Shown here piece by piece: positions 1 through 11,199 of a stretch of 45,000 nt of DNA. Under the pieces are notes generated by a model. The model saw only the letters and a list, made by a program, of their open reading frames with translations. It had not been told where the DNA came from and did no database searches. The stretch comes from Owenia fusiformis (taxonomy: Eukaryota > Annelida > Polychaeta > Sabellida > Oweniidae): contig CAIIXF020000235.1 in assembly GCA_903813345.2 (NCBI GenBank), positions 71,342 through 116,341 of the forward strand, in the 5' to 3' direction. Each line of letters opens with the position of its first letter. The first letter of the stretch is position 1. The position numbers were made by a program, and so were the translations under genes.

Positions 1-164
1 TCGTAATTTGCGAAATTTGTATGTTGTAATTTTGGCGCCCAAGCCGTTCTGACATATTCATTTGAATCAGTTGGAATCTTTGATAACAAAAGTGCAACAA
101 AGATCAAGGCGTTAATGTATAATGTAGTTAAATAGGGATATCAAACATGTCATGAGAAAATTAC

Positions 165-740
165 CTTCAACTTTAGGAGAACCTGGGGCACTGTCAAAAT
201 TCTCGTCACCACATTGTCTGTTTATAAGCTTGACAGATCCAATGGGATAGACATCCTGCAAGTCAACCATCCACCAAATGTCACTTGTCTGCGAAGTATG
301 CGTGCATGAGCCATGGTAGTATTCGCCATCCTCTACACCATCGACAGCAAGACCAGCATTCAATGTCGTGGATTTTGATTGCGAGGCAGGCTTTCCAAGC
401 GCCAAATTCTGAATTTCTAAATAACACATGCAATTTCTATACTTTACCCTCTCCTATTTTGATATTTTAGTTTACTATGACTGCCTTTCTCATAACAAGA
501 CACTTTAGTTAAATCCTATTTTGTCCCCTGAACGATTTTTCAAGATACATGGACAGCGCTCATCCCATTTCCAAAACGCAATTTAATAGACACTGCCATT
601 TATGGTTGCTAATATAACTTTAAATTTAGAATTGTGCAAACTATTGAATCAATTGTTTATACTTTGATTGAGTGACACACCTGTTTCCCTCCAGACAGTG
701 CCTCCACACCAAGGTGTATCTGCTTTGCAAAACCATGCAT
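165..740 (-). CDS. F-type lectin paralogue, partial (runs off left edge)
   Basis: Two minus-strand exons, 740-681 (60 nt; Cys/Trp module with KADTPWCGG and TVWRE) and 416-165 (252 nt; lectin N half with NLALGKPASQS, GEYYHGSC, WWMVDL, GSVKLINRQCG). Splice borders (TTAG/GTGTGT and TTTAG/GTAATT) and phases match gene A at 2031-3916. The C half should lie left of base 1. The repeated arrangement indicates tandem gene duplication. The sugar-binding loop differs from gene A and has no Cys pair after the Arg. Confidence 0.8.
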
Positions 741-2030
741 CTAATATATATAATTTTAATTCTAATTTTGGTTTCCTATACTATTAGGAAACAATAAAGT
801 ATATATCAGATAGAATTGGTTTATATCAGATGACAAAGCACAACACGGAATTAAGGATGTTTAATGTTATATCAACCAATAATGTACAGGTGTAAAAGGG
901 TAGAAGGTCCTATTAATTTATGGTCCTACTCTCCATTGATTTATATGGTGACCTCTTTGTGCTCTTTCCCTTATTATCTTATACACAATCAGGGCCAGTA
1001 AGGGCCTTTAAAAGGGGGGACCATAATCCCTGGGGGACCATAATTTCTTTCACACCGGCAAAAACCACGAACATGATGATTTTCGTGTCATTTTATGTTG
1101 GTGATTATAATTATCTGTCGATTAAAATAATCTTTTTTGGAGGGTATACCGTCAAATAATAAGCGAACTTACAAGAGGCAACAAACAATACTATGCAAAA
1201 CATCCGCATGGTGAATACCATGACAATCGTGCTGTAATGTGAAAATGTGAACATATATTAGGATAATGTGACAACATCACTATACACTACTTCTAGTTTC
1301 ATTTTAAAATACTCATTTAAAAAAGTTAAATCATAGACGATGCGGGAATTGTCTGATAGCTGACTGAATACATATTGATCAAAGGTTTTCGATGTATATG
1401 TTTCATTTCATGTGCTGTTATATTTAAATATGAATCTGGTGTATGACACCAATTAATGTACGGATCGAGTATAGAAAATTCATAATCTAAAAAAAGTATT
1501 TTAAATTCATCACATAATTAATGAATTAAAGAAATGTAAAATGGAATCTTACCTTTTCATTGTTTGAAGTAAACAGGGATAAAGGGTTTCATAACTAAGT
1601 ATGTCGGTTTGTATAAGTAACATAAAATATACACATACACAGTGTGGTTTCATTATTTCAATGATATGTTCAATGATCGGTGGTTGTGCATTAACCTTTA
1701 TTTTATTGGATTGATCGTAATAAAACATTTTGTTCGTTAACCACAATCGATGATTCCATGGTTTCTACAAACAAATACTGTAACCAAATCATATTCCATG
1801 TAGTAATTTAAGTATATATTGACCTGTATTTTAAACGATATAATAGCTTAATTTATATGCATATTCGTAAGACTCATGTTATACTCATAATAGCAAAGAC
1901 ATGTTACAGTGAACAATTTTCTGTATTTTCTGAATTTTCAAGATATTTTACAATCATATGGTATTACAATGTATTAAATCATTAATGGTGGATAAAATTA
2001 ACGTAAATGAATGAATTATAGTGTTGTACT
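741..2030. other. Intergenic AT-rich sequence between the two lectin genes
   Basis: No supported exon, RNA gene or repeat was seen. It probably includes the 3' flank of the two-domain lectin gene and the upstream region of the left paralogue. Confidence 0.4.
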
Positions 2031-2242
2031 TCATGGTTCGAAAATAGCAACTTCACAAAGTGTGAGAATGCGTGGAGAGTTGAAATGGTGCTGTACTCTT
2101 ACATAACGCCCATATAAGCCATGTGGACATTTAAACATCCGCCAATCATGCCCACATGTTCCCAAAGTACTTTTCTGATGATAGCATAGATCCCAAGTCA
2201 CATTGTCCCGACTCAATTCAATTTTGAAGTTTTGGAGTCGTT
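2031..2242 (-). CDS. F-lectin gene A, terminal exon
   Basis: 212 nt including TGA, acceptor TTTTTAG before 2242. It encodes RLQNFKIELSRDNVTWDLC, GLYGRYVRVQ and LTLCEVAIFEP, the usual C-terminus of the F-type lectin fold. Confidence 0.85.
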
Positions 2243-3916
2243 CTAAAAATATTTAAAACGGATAAAAATATGAAAGCAAGGAAGAATTGCTCGTCGGAAA
2301 CCTTCTTCAACTCTTTTACAAAATATGTCGACCTAATATTGTGATGAATAAAATATAAAAATGGACATTCCTGGATAGCAACTGGGACGTACACGGGTAA
2401 TTTTAAATTAAATAAAACTTATAAGCTCTTAGTTCATGAGTTCAATCGTGCAATAATGCAAACGAGATAATACCTTCAAGATGACGTTTGCCACAATTCT
2501 TAATGCCACGACATTGCCTATTAAACACTGCCACAGACCCAATGGCATACTGAGAAAGTAAGTCGACCATCCACCATGGCTTTCTCTCACTTCTGGTTTG
2601 AATACAAGATAGGTGTTCAACGTCGCCATCTACATTGCCATCAATGGCAGCGGCTGCATTTGTACTAATGTTTTGATGAATTGATGATTGTGTTGCAACT
2701 TTATCAAGTGCAAGATTGTTTAATTCTGTAACATTATGAGACCAAATGACATTATGGGATTGGAATTTGGTTATTTTCTCAGATTTTAGACAAATGGGTC
2801 TCATTATTCACCATTAGAAATCCCAGAATGCTTGTATTTTCAGGATGTGGCGATGTGTCTCGTATAGTCATATATTTTATTCATAAAGAAATGACTTACT
2901 TGATGGTCGAAAAACAGCAACTTCACAGAGTGAGAGAAAGTTCATTTCTTGCAACTGAACCTTGACGTAGCGCCCTTTCAATCCACTTGGACAGTAGAAC
3001 ATCTGACAGCCTTTTTTACAAGATTCCATTGTACTTCTGAAGTAAGTACATAGCTCCCACTTTTTAGAGTCTTTGCTGACTTTGATTTTAAAATTTGAAA
3101 GATGATCTGTAAAATGACACAAAAGAACTGTTATTGGCATTTTTAATATTAAAAGCATTGTTGTATCTGTTCCTTAATGGTCGAGGCAGGTATTAGGCGT
3201 GGATCCCCTGTGCATTAGATCATAGTTTGGGTATTTGTGGTTTGTTACCCTTCATGATTAGATGTGCTCTTTAATGTGTCTTTTTATTCTTTGGTTTTGC
3301 TGCTTAGCAGCTGTGGTTAGATATTCATCTGAAACCGGTTTTACGAATAAAAATTGCAACGTGGATAGCCTTGAACACAAGCTCAATGGAGGTTTGGGTT
3401 TCAAATTTCAGTGAAAAAGTACCTTCTACATCATACGTAGCGTATTGAGGACTTCTACAATTGCTTTCGCCACATTTCCTGTTTATCAGCTTGACCGATC
3501 CAATGGGATAAATATCCCGCAAGTCAACCATCCACCAATTGCCGCTTGTCATGTGAGTGTGCGAACATGAGCCATGGTAGTATTCGCCATCCTCTACACC
3601 ATCGACAGCAAGACCAGCATTCAATGTCGCGGATTTTGATTGCGAGGCAGGTTTTCCGAGCGCCAAATTTTCAATATCTAAATAAGACATGCAATTACCC
3701 AAATTTACTCATAAATCCCAAGTATAAGTAGTTTGGCTTTAGTATTTAATTAACTCTGCAGACACTGTCCCAATTCGTTTTAATATAAACTATAAAAATA
3801 ACTCCCAATAACTCCCAATTTTACATTAACTATTTGTACTGTGAATTAGTACATACCCTTCTCCTTCCATACAGTGCCCTTACACCATGGTTTATCTGCC
3901 GTACAAGACAGCACGC
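2031..3916 (-). CDS. Two-domain F-type lectin gene (5' incomplete)
   Basis: Five minus-strand exons at 3916-3857, 3677-3423, 3106-2900, 2725-2474 and 2242-2031, the last ending in TGA at 2033-2031. Every intron has AG/GT borders and is phase 1, so the exons join without a break. They encode a 20-residue Cys/Trp module followed by two F-type lectin (FTP, F5/8C-like) domains, each split into an N half (NLALGKPASQS, AVDG, WWMVDL, GSVKLINR) and a C half (FKIKVSKD, GRYVKVQ, LSLCEVAVF). FTP proteins are usually secreted, fucose-binding recognition lectins of about 150 residues per domain, which fits. No signal-peptide exon was found upstream, so the start is missing. The canonical sugar-binding Arg-x-Asp block is altered, so fucose binding is uncertain. 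A partial paralogue lies at 740-165 and a broken one at 11711-17589. Confidence 0.85.
2474..2725 (-). CDS. F-lectin gene A, domain 2 N-terminal half exon
   Basis: 252 nt, acceptor TTACAG before 2725 and donor GTATTA after 2474. It encodes NLALDKVATQSS, AAAAIDGNVDGD, PWWMVDL and GSVAVFNRQC. Its central part is the clear relative of the tandem units at 6668-8217. Confidence 0.85.
2900..3106 (-). CDS. F-lectin gene A, domain 1 C-terminal half exon
   Basis: 207 nt, acceptor TTACAG before 3106 and a strong GTAAGT donor after 2900. It encodes FKIKVSKDSKKWELC, two further Cys pairs, GLKGRYVKVQ and LSLCEVAVFRPS. Confidence 0.85.
3423..3677 (-). CDS. F-lectin gene A, domain 1 N-terminal half exon
   Basis: 255 nt, acceptor TAG before 3677 and donor GTACTT after 3423. 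It encodes NLALGKPASQS, LAVDG, NWWMVDL and the GSVKLINRKCG strand. It is closely similar to the exon at 416-165. Confidence 0.85.
3857..3916 (-). CDS. F-lectin gene A, 60-nt Cys/Trp exon
   Basis: Acceptor TTTTAG precedes 3916 and donor GTATGT follows 3857. The exon encodes a short block with two Cys and two Trp (LSC, KPWCKG, TVWKEK). Its phases fit the next exon, and a 60-nt paralogue sits at 740-681. Confidence 0.75.
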
Positions 3917-4600
3917 CTAAAATATAAAGATTGGACTATAACATTATACCTCTTCTAACATGCCGATGGTACAAATTAAATAATGCTGGTGATGAGAATC
4001 CAAAAATGCTAAAACAGAAAACATCATTCAATTTTGAGTTGATTTTTAAATCATTTCAAGATGATTGCATGGATTCATCTATTAAGATTTTCTTCTTAAG
4101 AGATCTGATAAGTCAAATGATCAAGTGACTTACATAAAGCCATGAGCAATAAAGAAAACCTCTGCAACAAATAACAAAACCTCTGCACCCCTATTGTGAA
4201 TTCTGCCATGTATATTTTATGTTCAGATGTGTCCTCGCTACAAAACATACAACAGCAATACACCACGTTTCTAATACATGGGCAGCGTAATATGTTTAAG
4301 TACTTTCTTTTGTTTATGAAAATGGGCTCTGATATATCATTTACTGCGTTTTATTTCTGTAGCCTGGCCGTTGGTAGGCCCATCGGTGGAAAATAATATA
4401 ACATAAAAAATGTAAAGGCACAATGTTCACCATGTGAAGGTTAATTCTTCACCATTAAGGCATAATGTCCATACACATTTATAGATCTCAGACATCAAAG
4501 ATCAGTGGGTGGTTGGTTAGTGTTGGATATGGATTTTGTGGTGAGATTTCCTAGTGGTCCCCAAAAGGTGGAATTTTACATTAGATGATTTGAAAAGTTC
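3917..4600. other. Upstream flank of lectin gene A
   Basis: This should hold the missing signal-peptide exon or promoter of gene A. I found no hydrophobic ATG-initiated exon with a matching phase-1 donor, so none is annotated. Confidence 0.3.
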
Positions 4601-4638
4601 GTCAACTTTTATTTATTTTGATCGGATCACTGGTGTAT

Positions 4639-4761
4639 AGGTCTCCAAATCGGGGAACGCAAGGACAAATCATTTGGAATAATCTACCTTTGCATCTAAA
4701 AAATAGCCCTTCTCTGAGTATTTTTAAATCAAGACTAAAAATCTTCCCGATCAGCAAAATT
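4639..4761 (+). mobile_element. LINE reverse transcriptase C-terminal fragment
   Basis: A short open stretch reads RSPNRGTQGQIIWNNLPLHL followed by NSPSLSIFKSRLK. This is the hallmark C-terminal end of many CR1/L2/Jockey-type LINE polymerases (WNxLP, then SxxxFKxxLK). It is open for about 40 codons with no upstream RT domain, so it is a 5'-truncated dead copy. Confidence 0.65.
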
Positions 4762-4769
4762 CCAAATAG

Positions 4770-5817
4770 TCATTAATTAAGGGCATAGTACATATTGATT
4801 TTTATTCTTCCTTATATGTTAACTCATCATATTAATATTCTCAGTAGATGTCATTGTGTTATACATTATACAATATCTCTAGTATCAGTTTGGTGTCCCC
4901 ATTGCTCCCGCTCCAAATAAGTTGCTCATACTCTCTTTCGTATAAATTAAAGGTACTATTTTATATTCATACATTTTTAATTGTAAACTCAGTTAATACA
5001 CATAAACACGTGTCTACTATTAAAATCTTTATCATTGTGTAATCGAATCAATTTGAAATAAAGAAAAAAAATCTTGAGCTTGATCTTTAAGTTTCTCTTC
5101 GATGTCTGCAGTTATGGCTGTATATTCGTTAGAATGTGGACAATGCAGTTACTTGTTTTATAGATTCCTTGAGTTTAGATTTGAGAAGACTAGATTCACT
5201 GGTCGAAGTATATAATTTATCATTATATTCACGGATATCGTTTTCAGAGATTTTATCAATTTCCGTGTTTTGAGTTGAGTTACGGTATGGTACGCTGTAA
5301 CATTTGACACAGGGGTACGCTGTAATATTTGACAAAGGGGATACGAAAATGGCCCAAAACATGCCGATAAAAAGATGATTGTATTGTACTATCAAACTGA
5401 TATAATTATGCATAAAACAATTATACTTACATATTGTGCATACACGTTGTTTCTTGCTTATGTTATCTTTATTATTATAAGCACACCTGCAGTTAATTCC
5501 AATCAGCCCATGTTTCTCTTAATACATTGCTATTCGAATCTAACCACAGAACATAAAATATTCACTGCAGAGGTTATTTGATGACTTTGCTATTTGCACA
5601 TGGTTGTATGGTAAAACTACCTACGTCCCATTAAAACGTTTAATATTTCATTGAAACCACTTAATATGAAAATATGTAATTAATTAGGCTTTCATAAAGA
5701 ACATGCTTATGGCGAATAAACGAATACACTTTAAATTTCCGTATATTAATTCTGATGCGTGCAGTTAAAGAAAACCGACACCGCACACTTGAAACTACTC
5801 ATGTCAATAAAACAATG
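4770..5817. other. AT-rich non-coding sequence
   Basis: No coding, repeat or RNA signal could be supported. A duplicated phrase around ACGCTGTAA near 5290-5320 is the only local repetition noticed. Confidence 0.3.
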
Positions 5818-5819
5818 TA

Positions 5820-6449
5820 CAGGGTGTCAAAAAACAACGGCACCCCCCTCTACAGCAAAAAGTCCTGAATGTTCCATATTGTGTCATACATCATTTGAAA
5901 GATAATTTAATTCTGGAGTTACTCCCCAAATTTAATTTAATAAAACTTTATATTAAAAAAGCTACATTGTTTTTAAGTTTGCTACTTTGGTACTTTATTT
6001 GCTGCTCTGTTACTGGTTAAAGGCCAAATCTTCAGAAAGTGGAATATGAAAGAATTAGCTCAGATTTCAACTGCACTGAACATATGGGTTCAGTTCTGAA
6101 AAACAGGGTATAGGAACTGATGGACGAAGAGCCTCTTGAAAAAAAGATACAGTGGGGATGTATTTCTGAAGAATTTGGGGAAAGTGCTTAAAGGATTATG
6201 CAATGCTACACCTTTATCTGAATTTTCATTGAAATCACATCCGTCCAGATAAGCTGCTGTTTGAGCAGCAACTGGTGGTCATACTAACTACTAAGAATCC
6301 GCTGTAAATCTGTAAAATTATATGATATAAAGCTGAAATTTCTCAGGTAACTCCAGAATTAAATTGTCTTTAAAATGAGATATGACACACCATGTAATAG
6401 TAAGTACTTTTTGCTGTAGAGGGGGGTGCCGTTGTTTTTTGACACCCTG
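5820..6449. mobile_element. Mariner-type MITE with ~100-bp terminal inverted repeats
   Basis: The left end CAGGGTGTCAAAAAACAACG is matched in reverse complement at the right end. The two ends stay alignable for about 100 bp, including the shared block TTTAATTCTGGAGTTAC. TA dinucleotides flank both ends (5818-5819 and 6450-6451), the target duplication of Tc1/mariner elements. At 630 bp it has no transposase frame; a short GGHTNY-stop phrase near 6280 may be a transposase C-terminal relic. Confidence 0.8.
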
Positions 6450-6451
6450 TA

Positions 6452-6667
6452 CTTATTGAATTCTAAATCACTCTGTAAATATGTTTCAAATTTTTTGCTT
6501 TTGTCTTTGGAGGCTAAAGATAGATTAAAGTAAGTGTTAATTCTGACTTATCTGCTTATAATATGATTGTAATTGTGTCTCATAAGCTTTTGGAGGCTGG
6601 CCGTATAATTACGGGTGACACTGTAATAAATAAATAAATAAATATATCAGACTCAAATGTGATATTA
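6452..6667. other. Non-coding stretch with TAAA microsatellite
   Basis: AT-rich sequence ending in a short (TAAA)n run near 6626-6646. The run follows a GGAGGCTGGCCG phrase and could be the 3' tail of a LINE, but no coding part is attached. Confidence 0.3.
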
Positions 6668-8217
6668 CCAACAATCTTCATTTCACCATATCGTTGACAC
6701 CTCTCTGCAGCAGCAATTGACGGTCATATGGACGGCGATGCTTTTCATTTGTCAAGAATACATACTGCTGTCAAACAATCTTCATTGCACCATATCGTCG
6801 ACACCTCTCTTCAGCAGCAATTGATGGCAATATAGACGGCGATGCTTTACATTCGTCCTGCATACATACTGCTGCCAAACAATCTTCATTTCACCACATC
6901 GTTGACACCTCTCTTCAGCAGCAATTGATGGTAATATAGACAGTGATGCTTTACAATCTTCCTGCATACATACTGCTGCCAAACAATCTTCATTTCACCA
7001 TATCGCTTACACTCCTTTTGCAGCAGCAATTGACGGTAATATAGACAGTGATGCTTCACATTCGACCTGCATACATACTGCTGCCAAACAATCTTCATTT
7101 CACCATATCGTCGACACTGCTGCAGGAGCAATTGATGGCAATATAGACAGTGATGCTTTACATTCGTCCTGCATACAAACTGCTGCAAAACAATCTTCAT
7201 TTCACCATATCGTCGACACTGCTGCAGGAGCAATTGATGGCAATATAGACAGTGATGCTTTACATTTGTCCAGAATACATACTGCTGCCAAACAATCTTC
7301 ATTTCACCATATCGTCGACACTTCTTCTGCAGCAGCAATTGACGGTCATATGGACGGCGATGCTTTACACTCGTCCTGCATACATACTGCTGCCAATCAA
7401 TCTTCATTTCACCATATCGTTGACACCTCTCTTCAGCAGCAATTGACGGTCATATGGACGGCGATGCTTTTCATTTGTCAAGAATACATACTGCTGCCAA
7501 ACAATCTTCATTTCACCATATCATCGACACTCCTGCAGCAGCAGCAATTGACGGTCATATAGACGGCGATGCTTTTCATTTGACCTGCATACAAACTGCT
7601 GCCAAACAATCTTCATTTCACCATATCGTCGACACCCCGTTTGCAGCAGCAATTTATGGTAATATAGACAGTGATGCTTTACATTCGTCTTGCATAAATA
7701 CTACTGCAAAGCACTCTTTATTTCACCATATCGTCGATACCTCTCTGCAGCAGCAATTGGTGTGATATAGTCAGTGATGCTCTACAATTGTCCTGCATAC
7801 ATACTGCTGCCAAGCAATCTTCATTTCACCATATCGTCGACACTCCTGCAGCAGCAGCAATTGATGGCAATATAGACGGCGATGCTTTACATTTGTCCAG
7901 AATACATACTGCTGCCAAACAATCTTCATTTCACCATATCGTCGACACTTCTTCTGCAGCAGCAATTGATGGTAATATAGACAGTGATGCTTTACATTCA
8001 TCCTGCATGCATACTGCTGCCAAACAATCTTCATTTCACCATATCGTTGACACTCCTGCAGCAGCAGCAATTGACGGTCATATGGACGGCGATGCTTTTC
8101 ATTTGTCCAGAATACATACTGCAGCCAAACAATCTTCATTTCACCATATCGTCGACACTCCTGCAGCGGCAGCAATTGACGGTAATATAGACAGTTGTGC
8201 TTTACATTCGTCCTCTT
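6668..8217 (+). repeat. 15-copy ~105-bp tandem array derived from an F-lectin exon
   Basis: Fifteen head-to-tail units of 102-105 bp, traced by the AACAATCTTCATTTCACCA block. On the plus strand each unit encodes about 35 residues: KQSSFHHIVDT, then AAAIDGNID(G/S)DALH, then a C/R-IHTA link. This matches the middle of the lectin N-half exon (ATQSS, AAAAIDGNVDGD, HLSCIQT at 2474-2725). Several adjacent units differ by 1-3 bp, so the frame shifts along most of the array, but the last five run as one open frame (7788-8222). No splice sites, start or downstream lectin half follow, so I treat it as an exon-derived minisatellite rather than a gene. Confidence 0.85.
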
Positions 8218-8645
8218 TTTGAGGCCCAATGGAATTCGCCATTTCATGTGCTGCCAAGTACCTGAACTGTCTCCCCTTGTCAAATCCAACTCATATTTGT
8301 TCACTCAGAACAGATGTGTTGATTGTGTGCAAGGTTACTTGTCTTTGGTGGATTGTTTTTGTGGATTAACACATGACATATTGACCGAAGGTTGCGATCA
8401 GTCTTTTTCGTCCAGGAATAATTATATTGCTCACATTTGCAGCAAAGATTTGGAACAAGTCTCTCTTTTTTACTCCAAGCACAATCAATCTTGCCCGTTT
8501 CTAGGTAGGGGAGTTTAAGGATAAACATGCCTCCTTTTACTGTTTCCTCTCTTATTTCTTATACCAAACTCTAAACTGTTACATGTAGTTTCATAACTGC
8601 CCAAAACAATATCTAGATGGTATGATTTCGTTCATGTCATGTGCC
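8218..8645. other. Unique sequence right of the array
   Basis: No convincing coding signal in this interval. Open frames on both strands are short and lack family features. It passes directly into the decayed minus-strand ORF. Confidence 0.3.
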
Positions 8646-8649
8646 TTGT

Positions 8650-9185
8650 TGTTTTAGCAACTGTGAAGTTCCCCTTAATGAATTCAACAAGCACTGATCG
8701 GTGTGTTGCGTTAAATTGGTTCATGTCACGGATATGAACTGCTAGCCATCTTGAATAGTTGGTGTGATTGAGTATAAAAAGGCATGGCAACAACTCAGAA
8801 AGGTTATCTTTGTATAGGCTGAAGTTGCCCTCTTTAAAGTTTAAGATCCATTACCATCCACCAGAACTTAAATTGTGAAGAGCCATTCAGCTGGGACTGT
8901 TTTTCATCCAGTCACCAAACTCAAACTGAAAGTTATTCATCAAGATCACAACATAAAAAATGTGTCACACAGGCGTTTTTGTCAAAAATATAAAAACTAC
9001 AGGCAGTAATTTGATGTGCTCTGCAAGTAAGTGCGAGATGGTTAACTTTGATAAAGGAATCAGCTGCATCAGATGTGGCTATGCCAGCTTGAGAGAGGGA
9101 GATTGTCCATCCAGGGTTCTCTCATAGATTGCCCAAGATATGAAATGCTCCCATTTCAGTGTGCATTCCACCAAGTATTCTAATC
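8650..9185 (-). pseudogene. Decayed multicopy TE-type protein, function unknown
   Basis: On the minus strand, 9180-8965 reads RILGGMHTEMGAFHILGNL, a TGA, then GWTISLSQAGIATSDAADSF and RAHQITACSFYI. After frame changes, 8832-8655 reads EGNFSLYKDNLSELLPCLF, NHTNYSRWLAVHIRDM and VEFIKGNFTV. I recognise this (LGGFH-like start, NYxRWLxVHIRDM core) as a repetitive uncharacterised protein family common in cnidarian and mollusc genomes and probably transposon-borne. The name and catalytic role are not known to me. At least one stop and several frameshifts make it a pseudogene. A TATAAAAAGG string near 8772 lies inside it on the plus strand and is probably incidental. Confidence 0.55.
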
Positions 9186-9574
9186 AGCTTCGTTTTTCTT
9201 CTCTAGCCAGTGTCCACTATTACTGCTTGAACAGTGCAAAGAGGGACTGTTCGGCAGCAAGTACAGGTGTTTGGTCTGGTTTGATATAATTTCTTGACTT
9301 TATACACATCAACATGAGAGACAATGAATATTAGACTATAAACTGACTTCAATATAACTAAAATGATGAAAATTGTAATATTGTTCTGTTAGAGAGTACA
9401 GAGTGTCAGAGTGCAGAAACACTCAGAAAATCAAGATGGGTGACATGCCTCAATATATATACCAACAAACCTTATCCCCACTTACATGCCAACTCCCTCC
9501 CCCCGTCTTCATATATCTCTCATTTTTACTTTCTACAACGTACATGTTGTTGAATTTAGAAACACTAACATTTT

Positions 9575-10695
9575 TATTCCAGATAACAGTTACTTAAGAA
9601 TAAGCAAATTGAGTCAGCATGAATAAAATAATAATTATTAATTTATGTTTCAGAGCAGTTTAATGCATATACTTATAGGTGGGGCTGCATAACACTCTTC
9701 TTTATTGGTAATAATGAAATATTTTGATATACTGTATATATGTTGAATGTTATCGCTAAGCATTGATAAAAATATAAACATGTCAAATTTGATTGAAAAG
9801 AAGTAGTGAATAAGGGAATTGTTTCTTATTTTGACGTTATTATTATGTCGCTTTTATTCCCATAATAAAATGGATTAAACATGTAAACATAAATCAATCA
9901 AACAATGCAACAAAAGATGGCGCTATAAAATCAATTACACTTGATAAAAAACCTATTTGGTGGGAATATTATTAAATAATATCTGGAGACATTAATTTAT
10001 CACATTTTATTGAAATAAAGGCAGTAAAAAAATTATCAAAAAAATTCTTATTTTGACAATTATTTTGGCGGCCATCTTGAATTTTCATCATGAAGGGTTG
10101 AGAATCGCGCTTGGCAATGCGGGTCAAAATCTTTAAAATGTCAATATTAGTCTGTGTGCCCAAAATCTAACATTTTCATTACAGATAACAGTTATTTAAG
10201 AATAAACAAATTGGGTCAGCATGAATAAAATAATAATCATTAATTTATGTTTCAGAGCAGTTTAATGTATATACCTATAGGTGGGGCTGTACAACACTAT
10301 TCTTTATTGGTTATAATTAAATATTTTGACGGATATATGTTGAATATTATCAGTAAGCATTGATAAAAAATGAATTTGTAAAATTTTATTGAAAAGAAGT
10401 CGTGAATAAGGGAAATGTTTTTATTTTGACGTCAATTTTGGTATAGTTTTATCAAAAGATATTAAAGCAATTTCTTATATTTATACTTAATATTATTAAA
10501 TAATATCTGAAGACACTAATTTATCACATTATATTGAAATAAAGGCAGTAAAAAATATCAAAAATATACATATTTGACGATAATTTTGGCGACAATCTTG
10601 AATTTTCACCATGAAGGAGTGCGATTCGCGCTTGGCAATGCGGATCAAAATTTTTAGAATGTACATATTAGTCTATATGCCGAAAATCTAAGAAT
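9575..10695. repeat. Tandem duplication, two ~0.5-0.6-kb copies
   Basis: Copy 1 (about 9575-10172) and copy 2 (about 10185-10695) share long blocks in the same order: AGATAACAGTTA, CATGAATAAAATAATAAT, GGTGGGGCTG, GAAATAAAGGCAGTAAAAA, TTTTGGCG, CGCGCTTGGCAATGCGG and AAAATCTAA. Copy 2 lacks about 90 bp from the middle. Divergence is roughly 10-15 percent by eye, so the duplication is not recent. No coding content. Confidence 0.75.
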
Positions 10696-11195
10696 ACATA
10701 TGATCGTGAACTATCACCATGTTATGAACCCATTAGTGATTTGACTATACTCTATCCCTAACATCTTGAAATTTTGTATAACGAGCGTAATTTTCGTCCA
10801 CACATGCGTAAACCAAGCCCGGGATTCATTGGGCAGGCTTGCTTACGAAGGAAAGTAGCTTTAAAAACAGACAAGTTCTTAAATATAATCCTTATATATG
10901 CAAATATAATATTGATTAAAATTGCCCGTCGGTTTGTTTTGAGTGTGATCCCTTTATTTTTTACATATCGTATTTTCAAAGGATAGGTATCGATATGGAG
11001 AACTGAATTCAACAATGTTTTTCTCTTAAACCAATCATTGAAAACATTCTGTAAAGAAACATGGTATTTTATGTAATGTTGACTGATTGACAACAATTTA
11101 ATGCGAAAATTATTTAGAAATATTTTATATAACTGTTTTTGTTAACACTTTTTGTTTTTTAGTGCAATTGTTTTTGCTCCTTTCTACCAATTCTT
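10696..11195. other. AT-rich non-coding sequence
   Basis: Short overlapping open frames on both strands lack family features. No RNA gene or repeat was recognised. Confidence 0.3.
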
Positions 11196-11199
11196 GAGA

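Noticed and set aside
6668-8217. CRISPR-like array.
   Set aside because: The units are contiguous and homologous along their whole length with no unique spacers, and the genome is eukaryotic.
6782-8304. Long open frames on both strands of the 105-bp array (up to ~175 codons).
   Set aside because: They arise from repetition of a stop-free unit; no start context, splice sites or remaining lectin half accompany them, and most units shift frame.
8765-8785. TATAAAAAGG as a plus-strand promoter.
   Set aside because: It lies inside a decayed minus-strand coding relic with no plus-strand gene downstream.
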